Assembly (NCBI GenBank): GCA_027924585.1
Contig: BSBM01000261.1
Span: 1,597,501-1,661,500 of the forward strand
Direction of reading: 5' to 3'
Length of the DNA: 64,000 nucleotides
Origin: Larix kaempferi
Lineage: Eukaryota; Streptophyta; Pinopsida; Pinales; Pinaceae
Part shown: positions 12,852 through 24,800 of the stretch, piece after piece
Position numbering within the stretch: the first letter of the stretch is position 1
Layout: every line of letters starts with the position of its first letter
Position numbers and translations under genes: made by a program
The notes under the pieces: generated by a model
What the model saw: the letters and a program-made list of their open reading frames with translations, nothing else
Told to the model about the DNA's origin: nothing
The model's database searches: none

Positions 12852-13193
12852 ATGGCTTCCAACCAAGCTAATATGTCATCCTCCAATCCCAACAAGAGGG
12901 TTGAATATTATCCTCTTTTGGAGGCATCTTCAGAAGATGTCCAGATGTGCAAGTGGTGGTTCATGGGAATATAGCCTTCGCCTTGCATCTCGTAAGGGAC
13001 CAGAATATAGCAATGGGCCTTCTAAAGAATGGGATGTGGATCCAGAATCTGCTGACTTGGAAATCTCTCTTGCTACCCTAAATGAGGAAAGAAGTGGAAT
13101 TGGCCTTCATTCTTCCACTACACCTTCTGCCACTGAGCGTGCTTCTTGTTCTATTTTTGAGGGGGATTATGATGATGAAGCTGATGACTATTA
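12852..13193 (+). pseudogene. Internally deleted hAT transposase (N and C termini only)
   Basis: The ATG at 12852 follows an acceptor (GTGGCAG) and opens 40 codons beginning MASNQANMSSSNPNKRVEYY, ending at TAG 12972. In another frame, 12985-13193 encodes 'LRLASRKGPEYSNGPSKEWD' and an acidic end ...YDDEADDY. The second part resembles the region after the dimerisation domain in plant hAT transposases ('NLRL.SRK....GP.K.WDV'). The middle (zinc finger, catalytic DDE and dimerisation core) is absent. I read this as a deletion derivative mobilised by a full-length relative. No function is expected of the peptide. Confidence 0.55.
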
Positions 13194-13442
13194 GTCTTTA
13201 GTTTTACAGACTTTACTCTTTATTTCTATGTTGCATTTTATTTGCAGCCTTGTAGATAAAGGCTGATTTTGGATATATATGTTACATGTACTAGCCTCAT
13301 TTATAAAGGTTGTTTTTGGATATATATTGACAAGCCTCATTAATAAAGGTTGTATTTGGAGATTACTACTTGCATTATGTAATCATTTATGAGTTATGAT
13401 TTATCATTTATGTTCACATTCATTTATTTAAATGTCCTTACT

Positions 13443-13470
13443 CATATATATATATATATATATATATATC
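13443..13470. repeat. (TA)n microsatellite
   Basis: About 13 uninterrupted TA units just inside the right end of the hAT derivative. Confidence 0.9.
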
Positions 13471-13556
13471 TTGTTTCCCCGTTTCCAAAATTTTGGGGTG
13501 TCGCATTTCCCACATTTTGTCGTTTCATCCCCGTTTCCCCGTTTCGTGCAACTTAA

Positions 13557-14400
13557 TAACTTGCTAGTCACCATATTCAACCACACATCTAAGATTTGTC
13601 ATGGTTGAATTCGAAAGAAGATCCTTCATTAAACCAAGAACATATAAAACATCATGAAACTCAAGAGCATCACATTATGCCATGCACAATGATTGAACTC
13701 GTTCCTGTAACTAGAGATGTGGCATCATCACCAAGCTCGACTTGCATGTCGATTCCTGCCCATGAAGTCTTTTAAATGCATTTTTGTTGAAGCTCTTGTG
13801 TATAGATGCTCCGTTGTCACCATACCACACTAAACCAGAGACATTGTTAGTGGAAACGCATGAAACCATGGAGAAGTATGTCTCAAGCCTGGGTGCTAAC
13901 TCATCTACTATGGTTGAAGCTTCTAGACTCCTTGCAAATTGCTCATGTTGTTTCTTGCCCTTCCCCTTCCTCCTGTCAAAACACTAAGAAGCATAGTGGC
14001 CCTATTTGTGGTACTTGAAGCACTTTATGCGACTCAAGTCTTTCTTTCCCTAGTTCGAGAAAACTAAATCTTCCTCCTTCTAACCCCTCCTGGGTCCTTT
14101 TTCTCCTCTTCCTCACCTTCCCAATGAGGACAAGGTTCTGACTTTCCTCATCTTTGTTTGAATTAGCCTCTAATCTAGTCTCCTCCTTGATGAAATCATC
14201 CCAAAACTACTCAAAAGTAGGAAGCTTCTCATGAGCACAAACACTTTGGACGAACATGTCCCAAGATGAATTATATATGGAATTAATAGTTCATTGCTCA
14301 CTTCTTTGATAACTAGTGGGTACACAAATGCAAAGGCTTCACGAAAATGATGTGCTTCGGCAAATTCCATTAGCAACTTCCTTGGTATACCTTAGTACTT
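13557..14400 (-). pseudogene. Ty1/copia gag zinc knuckle and protease
   Basis: Minus-strand frames give gag ('SVCAHEKLPTFE*FWDDFIK', about 14250-14190), a degraded CX2CX4HX4C knuckle ('KCFKYHK*GHYAS*C', about 14030-13985) and the protease start 'VSGLVWYGDNGAS' (about 13850-13805) with the family's D-G-A-S pattern. Stops replace residues in the knuckle. This is the 5' part of the element continued at 12256 and 10490. The start of gag and the 5' LTR are missing beyond about 14400. Confidence 0.75.
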
Positions 14401-14430
14401 CACTTATTTTGAAAATGGAAGAAAATCATT

Positions 14431-14921
14431 ATGGCATCATTTCAAGAAAACCAAATCAATAATTTGTTTGAAATTTGCTGGGAAAAAAAGAAAGAAATAG
14501 AGGATCTAACCCTATATTTCATGACAATCCTTCATTAAAGTTGGGGGCTGAAATAGGCAACAAAATGAGAGATTTAAATGTTGTTCTTAACTCATTAGAG
14601 GAGGAAGTGTATATGGCATTCCCGGAAACAGAGGATCATGTGGCAGCTTCACATGAAGAAGATATATCCACCTCATCCTCTCAAGAAGAAAAAGCTTTGG
14701 TAAGCATTTTACCTTCTCAAAATTCTGAGATTAAAGATGCACTTGTTGATGAAGTTGAGATGGTTGTGTTAGTAAACAAACCTTTTCAAGTTCAAGAACT
14801 GTTAGATGTGGTCATCCCCAAATGCAATGATAAAGACAACAGGCAAGAGAGGGAAGGTTTTCATTGCAGATTTCTGGAGCCTCTTGATCTTTCACTGCTC
14901 AGTGGTATTTTACTATTTTGA
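14431..14921 (+). CDS. Unrecognised gene-like open frame
   Basis: A 148-codon frame (ATG at 14475, stop at about 14919) encodes an acidic, Ser/Glu-rich protein with segments such as ASHEEDISTSSSQEEKAL and VLVNKPFQVQELLDVV. An alternative ATG at 14431 lies in another frame. No domain is recognisable. It ends 550 bp before the exon-like segment at 15474 and is on the same strand, so the two may be pieces of one captured gene. It could equally be chance or transposon coding sequence. Confidence 0.3.
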
Positions 14922-15473
14922 ATGAGGTTTCATGCTTGAAGATGGACTTCCATATGATGATTCCAGCTGGATGCTCACATTAGCCCTATTCAAGAATGGA
15001 TAGAGCTAGCATGTGGACATGCATGCTATTCTTGGCATGGTTTTGATGCTCTCATACATGTTCATTATTTCATGTTTTTCTTCATCCATTTTATCATGTA
15101 TTCTCAGGTTTATATGTACTTGATGACAAGCATCTCTATGTTTTGGTTACTGACCAAACAGGAGGAATGCCATGACATTGGTGAAATGAACAAATGCCTA
15201 CATTGGCTTTATGATTTCACCTACCATGAGCATTTTCTTATATTAGAGTAAGGTAGGAGGAACAAAGCTCTTAAGAGCGGTAGATAGTAAAATAAGCTCA
15301 TCATCATGAGATTTCATTTTATGTTGTTGGCTTATGCCATTTTTAATACAAGCCATAAAAAGTTTGTAATATGGAGTCTGGACATTGCATGTGGGTTTCG
15401 GGATGTGAATTAAGCCATCCTACCACACAATTTCTTTTGCTTTCTTTATTCCTCTCCTAGCAGGTACATGCAG

Positions 15474-15607
15474 TAGATTCTGAGGTTCTCATGCACTCTT
15501 CTCCAAAGAGTACACACGTCCCCAAGTTGGAGCCAGTTGTTATTCCTCAAAATGCCCTCTTTGCTCAAGATGCTGCTGATTTAGGTGGACCAACCTACCA
15601 ATGCAAA
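15474..15607 (+). CDS. Unrecognised exon-like segment
   Basis: A stop-free stretch follows a good acceptor (CTCTCCTAGCAG) and ends before a donor-like GTAATG. It encodes VHAVDSEVLMHSSPKS, then HVPKLEPVVIPQNALFAQDA and ADLGGPTYQCK. After a ~113-bp intron-like gap (acceptor TTGTTTCAG near 15719) a further open stretch follows. The last ~45 bp and everything downstream are duplicated in inverted orientation at 16012-16404. I do not recognise the protein. The splice-like borders suggest a captured or duplicated host gene fragment. Confidence 0.35.
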
Positions 15608-16404
15608 GGTAATGTTATCATTCTTCTTGATCACACTTTTACAAAACCTTGCTATTTATGTTTATTGCATCTATATCAGGTCTGCCAATTCTCTTTTTAT
15701 TTTTGTTTAGTTGTTTCAGGAAATTTGAAACTGTGCATAAAATCTGGTATAGGGAGCAATCTGGGCATGACAGTCTGCAATATGAACAGATCTATGTTTG
15801 TAAGTCTGCTACAGGACACTCCTACAACGCCCTCATCATCCTTATATCCTGCTTTGACCAGCACATCATGCACAGCTGTGAGATCCATGTTTGCACGAGC
15901 CTTTCCATGTGGAGAGAACAGAATTGGCAGAGACGGTGTACCTTCGCAGTCATTGAAAACATTTATACTTTGCTGATGCATTTTCTTGCTAGAAAGCCCG
16001 GAGTTTTCTAGCAAGAAAATGCATGAGCAATGTTCTCTCCACTTGGAAAGGCTCGTGCAAACATGGATCTCACAGCTTTGCATGATGTGCTGGTCAAAGC
16101 AGGATATAAGGATGATGAGGGCGTTGTAGGAGTGTCCTGTTACCTGTAGCAGACTTTCATACATAGATCTGTTCATATAACAGACTGTCATGCCCAAATT
16201 GCTCCCTATACCAGAATTTATGCACTGTTTCAAATTTCCTGAAGCAAATAAACAAAAATAAAAAGACAATTGGCAGACCTGATATAGATACAATAAACAA
16301 AAATAGCAAGGTTTTGTAAAAGTGTGATCAAGAAGAATGATAACGGCTAACGCTACCTTTGCATTGGTAAGTTGGTCCACCTAAATCAGCAGCATCTTGA
16401 GCAA
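15560..16404. repeat. Large inverted duplication (hairpin), arms about 0.4 kb
   Basis: The left arm (15560-15995) and the reverse complement of 16005-16404 are nearly the same sequence, including exon-like and intron-like parts. The innermost 19 bp are perfect complements (15977-15995 and 16005-16023) around a 9-nt loop. The left arm has ~50 extra bases (about 15922-15972) and lacks a 7-bp GTAACAG present in the right arm. A transcript across it would form a long double-stranded hairpin. Confidence 0.85.
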
Positions 16405-16439
16405 ATAAACAGCAAACAAGCATCAAACCAGACCTCCAT

Positions 16440-17110
16440 TTCAATTTGGTTGAGGCCACAACGGGGGCTCATATACACAAGGAGGGGGTGCACTTCACTT
16501 GGCTAAAGGTGCACTTGTCATCAAGTAGGCTAAAGGTGCACTTGTCATCAAGTAGACTTGGCAGAGTTGATTGGGGTGCACTTCCCAAGGAGACAAATCT
16601 CTCCTTGATTAGGGAGGCACACTTCACATGATGCAGGTTGGTGAAAGGAATATTCCTTTTGTAGGTGGACGCACCTCTTGGCCTCAACTGAAGGGATTAA
16701 CTCACACTCACTCATGCATGAACTCTAGTTCACTCTCTTTAGCTCTAGTTGACTCCTAGAAGTGGCAAAATCGCTCATACATGAGCCCATACACTTGACA
16801 TGCACCCTCTTTGTTGCATGAGTGCCCTGTTTCACATGTAGCAGCCCTCATGCATGCCCATACACTTGGCCAAGGATCCACTTCCTTATGCAGACCTATA
16901 TAAAGAGCATGCCTCTCATTGTAAATGGATGGTTGGACTTGTATCTGCTCTTGGAGCTTTTGTGACATGTATGGAGGTGCTTTCTTACTGAATATATGGC
17001 ATGAACCTTGCATGGAGCTTTCAAAAGGTTGTGAGTACTGCTAGTGCTTTTACATTGTAATTTCTATGCATTTGACTTGGAGGCTTGTTACCCCTTGTCA
17101 CGTATTGGGG
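16440..17110 (+). mobile_element. LTR-like relic with TATA box
   Basis: GTGCACTT-rich U3-like sequence contains a perfect 27-bp tandem pair (16501-16527, 16528-16554). It leads to 'CCTATATAAAGAGCATG' near 16899 and then a transcript-like region. Composition and phrases (CATGCATG, 'GGAATATTCC') resemble the LTR-like block at 41160-41810, so both probably belong to one broad LTR family. No flanking polyprotein remains. Confidence 0.4.
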
Positions 17111-17579
17111 TGACTAGATATCCATTTCCTATGTGATCTTCCATCACATCAAGCAGTTCCACAGATGAGATCTACGGTTTTCCCATAGCCACTTGACAAA
17201 TACACTTTCAGATATCTCAGAGATTCTTCCAGCCTACTCAACTTTACATTTCACTTGACAGAAGCAGATGGGGACATCCAATTGGTCAAAAGTGTTACTC
17301 TATAATGGCTCATGCATCCTCACCATTGTTTCAGTAGCTTGGCGGCTTCACATTGTGATTATAAATCTTCTTTCCTCAATCAGATTAAGTGTATGACCTT
17401 ATGGGATTAGGTGTGCCCCTAGGGATTTAAGCAAGTGTGACCATGATTTCATGTCATATACAACATTTTACTTAGCCATTTTTCATATCATTCCATTTCA
17501 CTAGCCACTTCACCCATTTTCATCATGTCCCCCTTTCGCAATTAACTAATTAGATGTCATGTTCTAAGGTTTCTACATA

Positions 17580-19020
17580 TTATTCCAATGTGTAATACCT
17601 AAATTAAAGTCAAAAGAGTCAAAGTACTCTAAGGGAAATGAAATTGAATGATGAATGTGAGCTATGCCCCCTTGCAAAAAAACCATGGTCCTAACTCCTA
17701 TGTCCCAACTTATTAAAGCGAAATCAAAGGAAAGGGGCAAATGTTTCAAAAAAATCATTAAAAATTATAAATTATAAATAAAATCATGGCACAAGGAAAG
17801 GGCAACTCAAGAAGATATAATTCCCTTCCAGATGGCATACACATGAATGAAAATCTCTAAACCCTAGCTCTAAAAAAACTAAGGGGAAGACATTGAACTT
17901 AGACACTCTCTCATGATATTTAAATCGCGAAACCCCTTTCCCTGGCATTACAATTAATTTCCCCTTCATCACATCATACTCACTTCATTTCCTTCACCTT
18001 GCTTAGAAACTTAGGAAGCTACTGAGTCTTAGGGGTGTAACATGAAAACTAGATCAATTATGGTTGCACCATTGTAGTTCTAAGGTTATTTGAGCAATTA
18101 ATTAAATGAGTTAATAGAAAAGTGAACATAATAGCCTTTTATGTTAATGTTTGCATTTAATTAAGTGTTTTCCTAAGTTATACTTTATGATGTCTAACAC
18201 TCATTTGATTTTACTAGATACATGGTGGTGTCTTCTCCTAAGTGGTGTGCTCCATTCTTCATGCACATATGGATCTTCATGAGGTATATTCCATCATCAG
18301 TATAGAGGGCCAACCCTCTTGGACCATTTGGATGAGTTGTCAAGAGATTTTACCACCTTCTTGATGACATTTAGACCATTATCCTTACAAGTGGACCATT
18401 GCACAAAGATTGAGGAGTTGGTTAGAGGGGCGCTCAACTGATTGAGGCTTCATTCATCACAGTTTGACCATTCTAGATGGGCACATTCAACATTTATGGC
18501 CCTTTCCTTGCCACACATGCCAAGTTTGTTGGAGATTCCATCATTCTAGAAGGGCGCACTTGTCCCCCCCTTTGACTGTTTGACCATTGGACCATTGTAA
18601 TAATGATGACAAGTTGTTACATTTGACTTGTCAAGGATGTGGATAAGGTTATTGGACATTGTTAGTTGGGTTTTGGTCGATCTATTATTACCGTTGACCA
18701 GCTTTATTAGGGCGCACTTCTCTTGGAAATGATTTGTACCACTCATGCATTATTCTACTCGTATTCTAGTGGTGCGCCCCCTTCTTCATGCCCATGGTGT
18801 TTGGCACATGGTATTGTCCCATGGTTTTGGCCCATGGTATTGGCATATGGTATTGATGAGAATTTAGCAACTCTCTCATATATATAAGAGAGACTCACCT
18901 CATTGTACTTTTTGCTAGTCACTTGTGAATAAAGTGCTCTTTGAGATTTTGCTTAGGATTTTTGTGTGAACTTTGAATTGATGTGATTCCCTTTGAAGAG
19001 ACGAAAGAAAGAAAGTTACT
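17580..19020 (+). mobile_element. LTR-like copy A
   Basis: It aligns by eye over more than 1 kb with 37735-39260, sharing 'CTTAGGGGTGTAACATGAAAA', 'CCTTTTATGTTAATGTTT' and 'TGTCTAACACT'. Both end with a TATA box ('ATATATATAAGAGAG' near 18880), a 'CTCATTGTA' block and an AATAAAG polyadenylation-like site near 18930. This is the layout of U3-R of an LTR. Divergence is high, so it is not a recent insertion pair. Confidence 0.5.
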
Positions 19021-21390
19021 AATTGCAGAAAATGAAAATGCAAATTTACAGCTAAATGAACAAATAAAATCCCAAGTTAGTGAATGATAAATTCAGATTT
19101 TAAAACACTAAATTAAATTATGTTTGAAGATTGTTACGAAAGAGACATTTCCAGAATTTAATTAGCTAACTTGCAAGGATAAATTATCCAAATAAAAGAT
19201 TAATCCTTAAATGTGAATTAGACCTAAATTATTCTAAAATTTAAAGATTGCTATGAAAAAAATGAATTTTCAGAAATAAAATAGTTAGAAACAAGCCCCA
19301 AAATGATGTAAAATTAAATTCTAAAGCTGGGCTTGAGAGAACTAAACTATGGAAAAGATGGGGCAACACGGTATCTTCAGATTTTAGTGAGAAAAAACAA
19401 AAATAGAAGAGAATATTTTGAGTTTTTGGATGGCGGTTGGCAAGAGGAACTAGTGCCTTAAGCCTTGGGAAAATGGAGTCATGGAAAATAGATATCAATG
19501 GGTTGGAATTTCTAAAGAATCATGCCAAAGACAGCTATAGAACATTGGGGTTTTATGTATAATTTCTTCCAAGGAAGAGTCACCCCTGGGCATACACCTT
19601 CAACTAAAGATCTAGCATATACTCCAGCAATGAGAGATTGAACCCGCAAACACTCCTACAAGGATGCCAAATGCAAGCAACATAACAATATCGAAGCATA
19701 TAAGAAAACAAAATAATAATATCTTGGGCTCAAAGCCTTAGATCTATCCAAATATGGTAAAATAATACATAGAAAATAAGGTGGTTTGATTGTCCAACCT
19801 AAAAACTCTAACTAATTTGTCCAAATGGGGGGAGCACCACTAGATCTAGGTGTAAATATATAATAAATACAATATATGCTCAAAAAAAGAGAGACGGACC
19901 TCCCAGATATGGTCAAACAATATTGGAAGAGGTTGGAACAACCAATAACCTCCCAAAACAATGTGCCAATACATGCAGAAAACCTCCAAGTGTAACCTCT
20001 TCCATCAATACGGTCAGAATGTCAAGTGCACCTCTCAAGGATGTAGCATGTGTGGGATGGAAAGACTCCAATGCGTAACAACCTCCCCTCAATTTATGCC
20101 AATGGTCCAAACATGTGCAAACAAGGTCAAATCAAGTGCCAGCTCATTCCCATATGCTAAGGAAGTTTCATCATCAAGTAATTAGGAAGGGAACAACCCC
20201 ATGGGTCCATCCTAGAGTCTATGGTCCATGTGAGTCTCCAAATACATGTGAGCAAGGGGGGGTGCTTATCAAGATAAGCCTAGGCATCATCAATATGTGC
20301 AGCAAATAGGTGTTAAACCATAGAATAAGCTAAAGCGCCCATGTAATAAGGAGTTCAATCCCACATTTACTTGGAAATGCATCAAATATGAAGAAAAGAC
20401 ATGAAATAATTAACAGTTACACCCTTCTAATGGCTCAATGACCTATTTAATTTTTATCCATTAAAACATTAGGCTAACCATGGTGTGACCAACATTAAAC
20501 CTTGTTACATATGAAAACCCCTTAAGGTGCATTACCTAAATTCCTAAGTCGGGTGAGGGTGATGGAATAAATGAGGCATTTAGGGAAGAAAATGGGTCTT
20601 TACAAATTAACCATCATAGCAACTAAGTGTAATAGGTCAACCCTTAGCTTTCAAGAGCATAAGGTTATAGATTTTTCTTCCACATGTGTCCCTTATGAAA
20701 GGGAGCACTTTTTTATCATGAGTTACCCTTTCCTTTTGCCTCTTTTTTACTTATTTATTTATTTTATCAGCTAACAAGTAGCATAGGGCACTTAGCTTTT
20801 AGCAAGGGGGTATTGCTCATGTTCTTTTCAATTTAATTTAGCAGCATCAACCTTAGAGTACTTTGATTCTTTTAACTTTGATTTAGGCATTCATACATGG
20901 GAATAGTTAAGACCTTGAAGAGTTACTAATGCTAGATCACTTACAAATGGGAAACTGATGGAAATGGATGAAAGGGCTAGTGAAATGAGAAATGGCTAGG
21001 CAAAATGTTATGAAATGGAGGTAGCACCTACTTAGTTCACTAGGGTTACAACTTAACCTTTAGAATCACACACTTATCTAAAGTTAAATTATGATAACAC
21101 CATGGTACATCTTAGTAATGGACAACAAATTTAAGTGTTCTGAGACATTATCCAAGCATAAAAGCAACATCCCATGATCAAATCAACATAAAAGAAAACA
21201 TCCCAAGTGTCAATAGGGGTGAGAAATATCATAGCACTGGCACATCTAACACCATCTCTACTAAGCACATCCAAGGCACAATAACCATCTAAGCATGCTA
21301 GAACAATCTCTAACCAATGATCTATGGCAAATCCACATATCTCCGCTATGGCAATCAATTTGTTATGGAATCACAAACAAATCTGATCAT
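19021..21390. other. Intron sequence, no gene seen
   Basis: AT-rich, with scattered short frames that have no recognisable content. Confidence 0.4.
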
Positions 21391-21394
21391 CAAG

Positions 21395-21540
21395 TCACCC
21401 CACTAGTCTAGTGGTAACATCCGGCTCCAACCATGGGACATGTACTCTATGTGAGAGTGCATGAGAACTCCGGAATCCCCAAACCTGTCACCTAAACAGA
21501 TCTCACCAAAGTGCAGATCATATCCTAGAAATGGATCAAG
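21395..21540 (+). repeat. Possible SINE relic
   Basis: 'TAGTCTAGTGG' at about 21414 fits the tRNA A-box consensus, but the expected B box downstream is only weakly present. No target duplication or A-rich tail is evident. It may be a decayed tRNA-derived SINE. Confidence 0.25.
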
Positions 21541-22690
21541 AGACAAATGCTTTGTCCCTGCCCACATAGTATAAAATCAAAGCAATAAAGTACAATGAAA
21601 CTAGTTAGATCAAATTTTATTCATAACTGAAAAATAAAATATATAAAACAAACATAGAAAATGAAATACATAAAATAAAAATGCACTAAGTAAAGACATC
21701 AATCAAAATGCAATGAAAATCAATCTTAATGCTCATGCTAAAGAGCTTATTCTTCCTACACTAATCTACTAAGGGAAGAAGTAAATATTAAATGAAATCA
21801 TAAATCTAATACAACCATGTGCTCATCTCATCAAGGCCATGGCATCTTCCCTTGTGTTTGTTCACCAACCAAAACAAGGAAACATCAAAAGCCAAGTGAA
21901 TGCATGCTAGAATCTCCAACAAATGTGAGTTGAAACATAAGGTGTGTTCATAGAGAAGACCCAAAATACCAAGATCCTCCAAGGATGGTATGTACCACCA
22001 CAATAATCCTTTATCCAAGTTTGGAGAGGACTCAGGTAAACATGGCCATGGCTGAACACATCACAACTTCTTCCCTCAAGCAACAAGGGCTTAGGGGGTT
22101 CTTCAAAATTGTCAAATTTCTCCAGGCAATTCTCCCCCTTAAATGAGCACAAGATATGACATGAATTCTCAGATTTAGAAAAAAAATTAGACTCAAATTT
22201 AGGGCTTGAACGTTTCTGCAATAAAATTCCAAACTAACAGCTTGCTTCCCTAGACAAATATCTGCATTAAAGGGACATTTTCCAGCTGAAAACGCATACA
22301 AAGACTGAGACGAAACGGAAGGGAAAGGTGGCTGTAAATTTGTCATAAAAATTATGTTCTACCATACAATTTCCAGCCCCTAAATCATGTTTTACAGCTG
22401 CAAAGTTGGGCATAAAATCATCATCACATGAGGCAAAACATGGCTCAAAATTTTCTGGATTTTAGGCCCATAAATCTGCTCCGAAAGGTTTGAAAAATCT
22501 GCACTAAAAGCCAACAAACATAGTTGGAAATCACACTAAAAAATCTGTCATAAATTAACTCTGAAATGTAAAGGAAATGGTTGAAATAAATCTGCAAATA
22601 TATGCTCACTATGATGTCAAAATCTGCATTTTTAAAGGGAGCATATGACTGCAAATCCTCTACTATAGTTGGTTGTTCCAAATCTGCAAT
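21541..22690. other. Anonymous sequence next to the gypsy gag relic
   Basis: Two overlapping ~104-codon minus-strand frames (22346-21907) have no recognisable motif. This may be the decayed downstream part of the gypsy element at 22700-23530. Confidence 0.3.
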
Positions 22691-22699
22691 TTCCTCACT

Positions 22700-23530
22700 A
22701 GATGCATCACTATATGTGTGATAGATGGATCAAAACTTCAATGGAATCCATGTCCCTACCATGATTAGCAATCTCAAACATAGCATCTAGGTCTTCGGGC
22801 AATGGAGAAACACATGTACTAGCCATCAACTCATCAAACAAGGGTTTCTCTTGAAGATTTACCTTCTCAAACATCATCATAACATGTATTATCAACTTCA
22901 GAAATTTGAGAAGGGTTATACACTTCCAAATAGTTGTCTTGATGTAGAGAAGAAGTTGATGCTTCCATGCTTTCTTCAACATGTTCATCATCTATTTGGC
23001 CTTCAATGGAAACATGAGGTATCTCCTTTTCAACAAGGGTTTCAAACATCCCCATGATATATTCAACATATAATGCATCCATTCCTCATGATGGTCAGGG
23101 CTCCATTTCCTATAAAATGTCTCAATCAAATCGGCAAAGATGATATTTCTCCTCTACCAAGATCTTAAAACCAATCCCTTGCATGCCCTTTCAAACTAAG
23201 TCGAAACAACCTCATCAAAACATCTTCACAAGTTACAAAAAAATCTAAAGTGAACAACATGAAACATGTAAAGTGCATTGTGGCTAAATCAATATACCCA
23301 TGAAATATTGGAATATCATCTGAAAATGCCGCTGGCATCTTATTAGGGAACGCTGGGATGTTTGAGAAACCAAGTGGATTGAGCCCATAGACCAACCATG
23401 GAGGCAATGCCATATTTCTTCACTGTTATTCTTCTAATGAAAGCTACAAAATCTGAAAATGCACATAAACATACCTCATACCAATACCAAAATGTGCAAA
23501 GTCGCCCTGGTGAATCTTCAAAAGCCTTCA
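22700..23530 (-). pseudogene. Ty3/gypsy gag relic
   Basis: The frame at 23413-23165 begins MALPPWLVYGLNPLGFSNIP and runs through 'FHGYIDLATMHFTCFMLFTL' to 'LFRLSLKGHARDWF'. This follows the start of a gypsy gag capsid, where the W/Y-containing 'L.G.A..W' motif is typical. Frames at 23082-22710 hold an acidic linker-like region. The rest of gag, protease and polymerase are not recognisable. Frameshifts and stops show it is inactive. Confidence 0.6.
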
Positions 23531-23580
23531 CAATGTTGCTTGATTCACCCTACAAATAACAAGACTTCAAAAATCTGTGC

Positions 23581-23973
23581 TCAGTTGTTTTGGATACCCT
23601 TTTGGACCAATATACCCTTTTGAGATGGGTATTGTTATCATGTACATGTTAAGATTCTGGGGTTCTCTTCACTACCGATATGAGCACATGTCCCGTAGTT
23701 GAAGCTTAATGTTACCACCCATTTTGCATGTGTGTCCACTTGTAATTTTCATCACAGTTTTCACTGGGGGTGACATGTTGATGATGCATATCTCATGGAG
23801 CACTCTGGCCTATTTTATGTATTTTATGTTTGGAGATGTGTTGTGAATGGATATCTATGGAGCGCCTCCATACTAGCTCATGTGATGACTTAGACCCACC
23901 TTTTCTCTTTGAGCGTTCAAGCCTTTCATGGTCTAGAAGGCATATTGGTCCAAAAGGGTATCCTAAACAGTTG
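23581..23973. mobile_element. MITE candidate with ~33-bp inverted termini
   Basis: The left end (23581-23613) and the complement of the right end (23941-23973) match at about 28 of 33 positions, with a shared perfect core GGATACCCTTTTGGACCA. Element length is 393 bp with no coding capacity. I see no convincing target duplication, so the superfamily is open. Confidence 0.5.
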
Positions 23974-24199
23974 AACGCTTCCCTCTTTTCTTTTGGCACG
24001 TGTAGATATTTGTAGATGGGGCCATCCCCCTCTACATGGGGTTAATTTTCTATTGTAATACTTAGTCTTGGGATTGATGCTTTTCTCATGGATGGATGAT
24101 CTCCTTAGATTCAGCACATGGATTGATGAGTTGGCATAGAAGTTAGGAATTGGTTGGTCGCATTTGTTATGGGTTTGACCATTAATGGGGTTAAAATGG

Positions 24200-24800
24200 A
24201 GTATACTGTATAACGTCCTACTTGTTCAACCAGCTTGCACATTCATTCATCCATTTTATAAGGAGCGTTAAGTTTGAAGGGGGTCTATCCTTCATTTATG
24301 ATGCTATCTTCCACTTTGGAAAGGTTAGATGCTCATTTATTGGATGTTGTTGGATATTTGAGTGGATTTAGGAGATTCCAAACCCTGGATCCAAGGTTGT
24401 TTATCGTTGTTTTGACCATATCTATTGGAGTAATACACTTGGAGCCTTTGGAGGTCACTTCATTGTGTTTTTTACTTGTTTATTCCCTCACCTATGGAGG
24501 CGCACATCTCATGCTCTATTGGAAACATGTATTTGTGGCTTTGACCACCATTATTATATTATATTTATTGGAGTAGTGGAGCATCTTTACACTCCACCCT
24601 AGATTAGATCTAGAATTATATTAATATTTTATTGTAGAGGAAAATTAGTTGAAAGCTATATAAGACTTTGCTCTCTTCATCATTCTTCATGTTTGGATTT
24701 TGAGAGTTCCCTCTCTATTGGAGCCTAATAGACATCTTTCATGTAGCAAATCGAATTGTAAGGTTTCCTTTTCCATTCAAGTGTGGTATCTTTGTTCCCA
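24200..24800 (+). mobile_element. LTR-like relic with TATA box
   Basis: TATATAAG at 24657-24664 follows U3-like sequence and precedes a CT-rich transcript start region, as in the LTR-like blocks near 16.9 and 39.2 kb. No partner LTR was identified. Confidence 0.3.

Larger units (their letters stand above)
12257..13556 (+). mobile_element. hAT-type element with GGAAACG subterminal repeats, inserted in copia
   Basis: It interrupts the copia coding sequence cleanly between protease and GAG-pre-integrase. Ends are imperfect inverted repeats (TATGATGCAGGAAACG at the left; TAAGTTGCACGAAACG is the complement of the right). Flanks TAACTCAC and TAACTTGC look like an aged 8-bp target duplication (6 of 8). 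Both ends carry many copies of GGAAAC/GTTTCC (12265-12420 and 13470-13545), like the AAACGG sites bound by Ac-type transposases. Inside are a promoter, a leader intron and a deleted transposase reading frame. Exact ends are uncertain by a few bases. Confidence 0.65.

Noticed and set aside
12841-13194. 117-codon frame read as a complete gene
   Set aside because: It starts inside the leader intron acceptor with TTG and joins a chance N terminus to the true hAT C terminus; the real ATG is at 12852 in another frame.
13784-13987. 67-codon plus-strand frame
   Set aside because: Antisense shadow of the copia zinc knuckle and protease on the minus strand.
15697-16380. 227-codon minus-strand frame
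   Set aside because: It runs straight through both arms of the inverted duplication, so its length is produced by the palindrome and not by coding selection.
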